A stretch of DNA of 64,000 bases from Cellulomonas sp. JH27-2 (GTDB lineage: Bacteria; Actinomycetota; Actinomycetes; Actinomycetales; Cellulomonadaceae), in assembly GCF_014837175.1 (NCBI RefSeq), contig NZ_JACYFR010000002.1, positions 434,001-498,000 of the forward strand, written 5' to 3'. Below the pieces are notes generated by a model that worked only from the letters and a program-made list of their open reading frames with translations, searched no databases and had not been told where the DNA came from. Made by a program: the position numbers and the translations under genes. This document shows positions 60,104 to 64,000 of this stretch, in pieces; the first letter of the stretch is position 1; each line of letters begins with the position of its first letter.

Positions 60104-61705
60104 ATGTTCAGGGCACTCTGGCAGCGCACGAGAGTAGGCGGTAGCGAGCGCGGCACCGCTCTCATGGCCGCGATCGCCGTCGCGATCATCGGCATGGCCC
60201 TGGCGACCGTCGTCGTCTCCAACGCGATCTCCTCGGCTGCGTCGTCCGGCCGGGACCGGGCTCGGACCACGGACGTGCACTCGGCGGAGGGCGCTCTCGA
60301 CGTCGTGTTCTCGCAGCTCGAAGACGGCACGCCGTGCGCGTGGCCGACCGCGGGCTCGTTCGACGCATTGACGACCCCCACCAGGTCGTCGGTCAAGGCG
60401 ACGGTCGCGTACTTCGACAAGGACAACAACGCGTTGACCTGTGCCGGCGGGGTGGTGACCGGAACGCCGACTGTGGCGGTGGTCACCGCTACGTCTCAGG
60501 CTGCGGGTAGTGCGACGACCACGGCCCGCACCAAGCGGACCATGCAGGCCAAGGTCAACCTGACGCCGAACATGATTCCTGGCCGTGGTGCGGCGATCTT
60601 CGCCGCCAACAACATCATGACGACCAACTCGTTCACGCTGGAGACGTCGTTGCCCGACACTCCCGTCGACGTGTGGGTCGACACGGGCAACGTCGACTGC
60701 AACTCGAACGTCAAGATCGACGGCAACTTGATCGTCGTGAACGGCACGACGTCGATCTCGAACGGCTGCCGTGTCACGCAGAACCTCTGGAGCAAGAAGA
60801 AGCTCACGGTCAACGCTGCTCAGTCCGCAGGTCTCACGACGGTGGGGCAGGACACCTACGTGTCGGCTGACGCCACGATCGCCGGCGGCTCGAAGTACGG
60901 CCGCGACCTCATCGTCGCGGGTGCGGTCAGCACCTGGGCCGGTGGCCCGATCGTCGGTGGCCAGTACAAGACGGGAGTGGGGACCGGCGCGATCCCGCAG
61001 TACGTTCCGACCGGTCTCCCGGAGGTCAACTACAAGCCGGCCGACTGGACCGGCTTCGCGAACTCCGGAGACCGTGCAGCTGCCTACAAGTCGTGGGTCA
61101 ACACGGCTGCGACGACGCAGAACCACTCGACGAACTGGAACAACACGACGAACGAGCAGTGCGACATCGCTGGTGAGAGCTGGCGGCTGAACGGCCCGCT
61201 GATCGGTCCGTCGGTGCCTACCGTGTATGACACGCGCTTCTGCTCTACGACGAAGTTCGAGGGCAACACGACCATCAAGCTCAACGCGGACATGGTCATC
61301 TACGCCAACGAATTCTATGCGACCGGTAACTTCCAGGTCCTTTCCGGAGACGGCCAGCCCCACAAGTTCTGGATCATCGTGCCGGACCCTGACACGACTC
61401 CGAACGGTGTCGCGGAGTGCAAGACGGTGGGTAGCAACAAGGCTGGCAACATCAAGTTCGACTCAGGCGCCCTCGCGATCGCACCGATCACCTTCTTCGG
61501 CTACACGCCGTGCACGCTCGAGACGAACAACACGACGACGTTCTACGGCCAGCTCTACGGCGGTTCGGTGATCCTGCGCAACGCCATGACCATGCGCTAC
61601 GTGCCCATCGGAATCCCCGGCGTGTCCTTCCCGAACACCAACCCGACTGCCAGCTCGGGCTACCGTGTCGACGTGGTGTACAAGCGCGAGATCAAGAACC
61701 CGTGA
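60104..61705 (+). CDS. PilX-like minor pilin with beta-helix-like body
   Basis: A 533-residue protein. The N-terminus SERGTALMAAIAVAIIGMAL is prepilin-like but lacks Glu at +5, as in PilX. The body contains short repeated strands such as IDGNLIVVNGTTSISNGC and GRDLIVAGAVSTWAGG, recalling a right-handed beta-helix; similar PilX relatives carry a DUF7305 domain, as I recall. It is Asn/Thr-rich. I chose ATG 60104 because it has a perfect AGGAGG site, rather than ATG 60083. The base composition of the latter half is slightly less GC-rich than flanking genes. Confidence 0.78.
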   Translation: MFRALWQRTRVGGSERGTALMAAIAVAIIGMALATVVVSNAISSAASSGRDRARTTDVHSAEGALDVVFSQLEDGTPCAWPTAGSFDALTTPTRSSVKATVAYFDKDNNALTCAGGVVTGTPTVAVVTATSQAAGSATTTARTKRTMQAKVNLTPNMIPGRGAAIFAANNIMTTNSFTLETSLPDTPVDVWVDTGNVDCNSNVKIDGNLIVVNGTTSISNGCRVTQNLWSKKKLTVNAAQSAGLTTVGQDTYVSADATIAGGSKYGRDLIVAGAVSTWAGGPIVGGQYKTGVGTGAIPQYVPTGLPEVNYKPADWTGFANSGDRAAAYKSWVNTAATTQNHSTNWNNTTNEQCDIAGESWRLNGPLIGPSVPTVYDTRFCSTTKFEGNTTIKLNADMVIYANEFYATGNFQVLSGDGQPHKFWIIVPDPDTTPNGVAECKTVGSNKAGNIKFDSGALAIAPITFFGYTPCTLETNNTTTFYGQLYGGSVILRNAMTMRYVPIGIPGVSFPNTNPTASSGYRVDVVYKREIKNP

Positions 61706-62487
61706 CCGCTGGGCTCGTCACGATCGTCGGGATCTTCGGCCTGATGATCGGGTCGTTCCTCAACGTCGTGATCTGGCGCGTGCCGCGCGGGGAGTCCATC
61801 GTCTCCCCGCCGAGCGCGTGCCCGCGGTGCGGGCACGAGATCCGCCCGCGGGACAACCTCCCCGTGATCGGGTGGCTGATCCTTCGGGGGAGGTGCCGCG
61901 ACTGCGGCAACCCGATCTCGCCGCGGTACCCGTTGGTCGAGCTCGCGACGGGTGTGCTGTTCGCGGTGACGGCACTGCTCACCGGACTGTCGTGGCTGTT
62001 GCCGGCGATGCTCTACCTCGTCGCCATCGGCATCGCTCTAACACTCATCGACATCGACACGAAGCGCCTTCCGAACGCGATCGTGCTCCCGTCCTACGTC
62101 GTCGGGGCCGTTCTCCTGGCACTCGCGAGCGCGAACCCCGGGGGAGAGTCGGACTGGGGCGCGTTCGTCCGCGCGCTGATCGGCGCGGCCGCCATGTTCA
62201 CCGTCTACTTCGTGCTGCTGCTCATCTACCCGGCGGGCATGGGTTTCGGCGACGTCAAGCTGGCGGGGGCGCTGGGTCTCTACCTCGGATGGTTCGGGTG
62301 GGGGGCGCTCGTCGTCGGGTGGTTCGCGGCGTACCTGCTCGGCGGGATCTTCTCGATCGGGCTGCTCCTGGTCCGGCGCGCCGACCGCAAGTCGGGCATC
62401 CCCTTCGGGCCGTGGATGCTCCTCGGCGCTGGCGTCGGAATCCTCTTCGGCCAGCAGCTCGCGGACTGGTACGCCGGGATCCTCTGA
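61702..62487 (+). CDS. pilD: PilD, prepilin peptidase and N-methyltransferase
   Basis: A 261-residue polytopic membrane enzyme that cleaves and methylates prepilins. The cytoplasmic loop has the two CxxC pairs (CPRCGHEI and CRDCGNPI), and the aspartyl protease pair is in LIDIDTKRLPN (about residue 117) and GMGFGDVKLAGALG (about 182). Eight membrane helices are expected. The GTG overlaps the previous stop (GTGA). As the Tad cluster in this window has no TadV, this enzyme might process both sets of pilins; that is inference. Confidence 0.95.
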   Translation: MTAGLVTIVGIFGLMIGSFLNVVIWRVPRGESIVSPPSACPRCGHEIRPRDNLPVIGWLILRGRCRDCGNPISPRYPLVELATGVLFAVTALLTGLSWLLPAMLYLVAIGIALTLIDIDTKRLPNAIVLPSYVVGAVLLALASANPGGESDWGAFVRALIGAAAMFTVYFVLLLIYPAGMGFGDVKLAGALGLYLGWFGWGALVVGWFAAYLLGGIFSIGLLLVRRADRKSGIPFGPWMLLGAGVGILFGQQLADWYAGIL

Positions 62488-62587
62488 CTCCTCGCAGTCG
62501 TCTCACGCAGATCCGCAGAGCACTCAAGTCGGGCACGATCGCGCCCGATAGCAACTTCGTACGTCTCCGTCCGACGGAAGGAACCCC

Positions 62588-63652
62588 GTGGCTACGTCAC
62601 GCGTCATCGGGCTCGACCTCGGCTCCTCGTTCGTGAGGGCCGCCGAGCTCGAGTTCGGAAGCGGAGGGCCGGCGGGCAAGAACCCGCCAACCCTCGCGCG
62701 CTACGGCGAGATCGCCATCCCCGTGGGTGCCGTCCGCGACGGCGAGGTCGTCCAGCACGACGTCGTCGCGGGCGCCATCAAGCAGCTCTGGTCGAGCGCG
62801 AAGTTCCCGTCCAAGGACGTCGTCATCGGCGTGGGTAACCAGCGCGTGGTCGTGCGAGAGCTCGACCTCCCGTGGATGCCTCTCGCGCAGCTCAAGTCCT
62901 CCCTGCCGTTCCAGGTCACCGAGCTGCTCCCGATGAGCACGGACGACGCGCTCCTCGACTACTTCCCGACCGGCGAGTCAGCCGACGGACCGAGCGGACG
63001 CACGGTGCACGGCATGCTGGTCGCCGCGCAGCGAGACACGGTCAATGCCAACGTCATGGCCGTCGAGGCGGCTGGCCTGCGGCCCACGATGGTCGACCTC
63101 AACGCCTTCGCGATGATCCGCTCGCTCGCTCGTGGCGACCTCGCTCGCGGCACGGTCGCCATCGTCGACATCGGCGCCTCGATGACCACGGTCGTCATCG
63201 CCGAGCGCGGCGTTCCTCGCCTCGTGCGGTCCCTGCCGTCGGGCGGTCACAACATCACGTCCGCGGTCGCGAGCAGCATGGGCATCTCTGCGCCCGACGC
63301 CGAGCACCTCAAGCGCGAGATCGGCATCGGCTACGCCGTTCCCGCGGACCGCGCCGAGGCGTCCGACGCGATCTCGACGATCGTGCGTGCCCTCGTCGAG
63401 TCGGTCCGGAACACGTTCGTCTACTACGCACAGAACAGCGGCGTCCCCATCGACACGGTCGTGCTCGTGGGCGGAGGAGCGCAGCTGCCCGGACTCGGGC
63501 AGTACCTGGCGAGCGCTAGCCGACTTCCCGTCGTCCTGGGCGACCCACTCGCGGGGCTTCGCTCGGGCAAGACCGTGAACCGCGGAGCCTTGAACGGTCG
63601 CGAGTCGTTCGCAGCCCTGTCCGTCGGTCTCGCGTACGGAGTTGCGGCATGA
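62588..63652 (+). CDS. pilM: PilM, type IV pilus assembly actin-like ATPase
   Basis: A 354-residue protein of the actin/FtsA fold that assembles with PilN and PilO under the inner membrane. The ATP-binding segments are SRVIGLDLGSSFVRAAELE, AIVDIGASMTTVVIAERG and VVLVGGGAQLPGLGQYL. The central QVTELLPMSTDDALLDYFP is typical of PilM. The GTG has GGAAGGA upstream. A 100-base gap separates it from pilD, so it may have its own promoter, though none is clear. The stop overlaps pilN (ATGA). Confidence 0.93.
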   Translation: MATSRVIGLDLGSSFVRAAELEFGSGGPAGKNPPTLARYGEIAIPVGAVRDGEVVQHDVVAGAIKQLWSSAKFPSKDVVIGVGNQRVVVRELDLPWMPLAQLKSSLPFQVTELLPMSTDDALLDYFPTGESADGPSGRTVHGMLVAAQRDTVNANVMAVEAAGLRPTMVDLNAFAMIRSLARGDLARGTVAIVDIGASMTTVVIAERGVPRLVRSLPSGGHNITSAVASSMGISAPDAEHLKREIGIGYAVPADRAEASDAISTIVRALVESVRNTFVYYAQNSGVPIDTVVLVGGGAQLPGLGQYLASASRLPVVLGDPLAGLRSGKTVNRGALNGRESFAALSVGLAYGVAA

Positions 63653-64000
63653 GCGCGCTGCTGGATGGTACCCGCCTCAAGGGTCGCACCAAGGAGGCCC
63701 CGGCTCTGGCCGTCGGCCTGCCCCAGGTCAACCTGCTCCCCGCGGAGGTCTACGCCGCGCGAGGTCTGCGCCGGACCAAGCGCCTGCTCCTGGTCGCCGT
63801 CGGCGCCACGGTGCTCGCGTGCATGGGCGGGTACGTCCTCGCCGTCCAGGACGCCGGAAGGGCCGATGACCAGTACGCCACCGCGCAGCTGCGTACCCAG
63901 GACCTCATGGCCAAGCAGGCGTCGTACCGCGAGGTGCCGCTCGTCCTCGGGCAGCTGGCGAGCGCCGAGGCTGCAGAGAAGCTGGGGATGTCGACCGACA
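63649..64000 (+). CDS. pilN: PilN, type IV pilus assembly protein (partial)
   Basis: The first 117 residues of a gene cut by the window end. The motif PQVNLLPAEVYAAR near residue 26 is the INLLP-type segment that binds PilM; one membrane helix follows at about 46-66 (LLLVAVGATVLACMGGYVLA) and then an Ala/Gln-rich coiled coil. The ATG overlaps the pilM stop (ATGA). pilO would be expected next. Confidence 0.88.
   Translation, partial: MSALLDGTRLKGRTKEAPALAVGLPQVNLLPAEVYAARGLRRTKRLLLVAVGATVLACMGGYVLAVQDAGRADDQYATAQLRTQDLMAKQASYREVPLVLGQLASAEAAEKLGMSTD

Noticed and set aside
1..64000. tRNA or rRNA genes, insertion sequences, prophage genes, integrases or attachment sites
   Set aside because: I looked through the gaps between genes and saw no tRNA-like cloverleaf, rRNA segment, transposase, integrase or flanking target duplication. 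A weak tRNA match could be missed without a scan.

Overview
The window is GC-rich, densely coded DNA from an actinobacterium. The gene order pdxS/pdxT-yebC-ruvCAB-yajC-secDF-apt-rel and alaS-ruvX-mltG-aroE, the frequent GTG/TTG starts, apparent leaderless promoters (TANNNT about 6-7 nt before the start codon) and actinobacterial-type LexA boxes fit Micrococcales. A Cellulomonas-like organism is my best guess, by inference only. I see no tRNA, rRNA, CRISPR array, insertion sequence or prophage, and no gene-free stretch longer than 300 bases.

Region by region. 0-12.6 kb is a conserved housekeeping block: the end of pdxS, a NUDIX hydrolase, a kynureninase on the opposite strand, pdxT, yebC, ruvC, then ruvAB behind a near-consensus LexA box, yajC-secD-secF (protein export), apt and rel (stringent response). 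12.6-18.2 kb holds an AbiEi-like orphan, a DUF349 protein coupled to a membrane-anchored cyclophilin (both minus strand), a metallo-beta-lactamase-fold hydrolase and hisS. 18.3-24.5 kb is a Tad (type IVb) pilus cluster: CpaB-like SAF protein, CpaE-like ATPase, TadA/CpaF, TadB, TadC, Flp pilin, two TadE-like pseudopilins and a TadG-like protein.

24.5-36.9 kb is the most unusual part. A transmembrane LysM protein with a SARP-type DNA-binding and BTAD tail is coupled to the Tad genes. It is followed by a WXG100 protein, a 1537-residue EssC/EccC-type FtsK/SpoIIIE ATPase, a second small WXG100-like protein, a 673-residue candidate substrate, three small lipoproteins and a 50-residue microprotein. 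No EccB, EccD, EccE, mycosin, EssA or EssB gene is visible, so it looks like a reduced or variant type VII secretion locus.

36.9-52.1 kb returns to chromosomal functions: a radical SAM protein of the Rv2578c type with a perfect LexA operator, a hypothetical protein, aspS, two small membrane proteins sharing a C-terminal PPTRW, an MMPL transporter, rarA, rpsD with its own promoter, leader and terminator, DUF948 and DUF6167-like proteins, alaS, ruvX, mltG and aroE. 52.2-64 kb is a type IVa pilus operon, pilB-pilT-pilC-pilA-(terminator)-pilV-pilW-pilX-pilD-pilM-pilN, running off the end of the window. The window therefore encodes two separate pilus machines plus a T7SS-like locus, with DNA-repair genes (ruvAB, radical SAM) under apparent SOS control.
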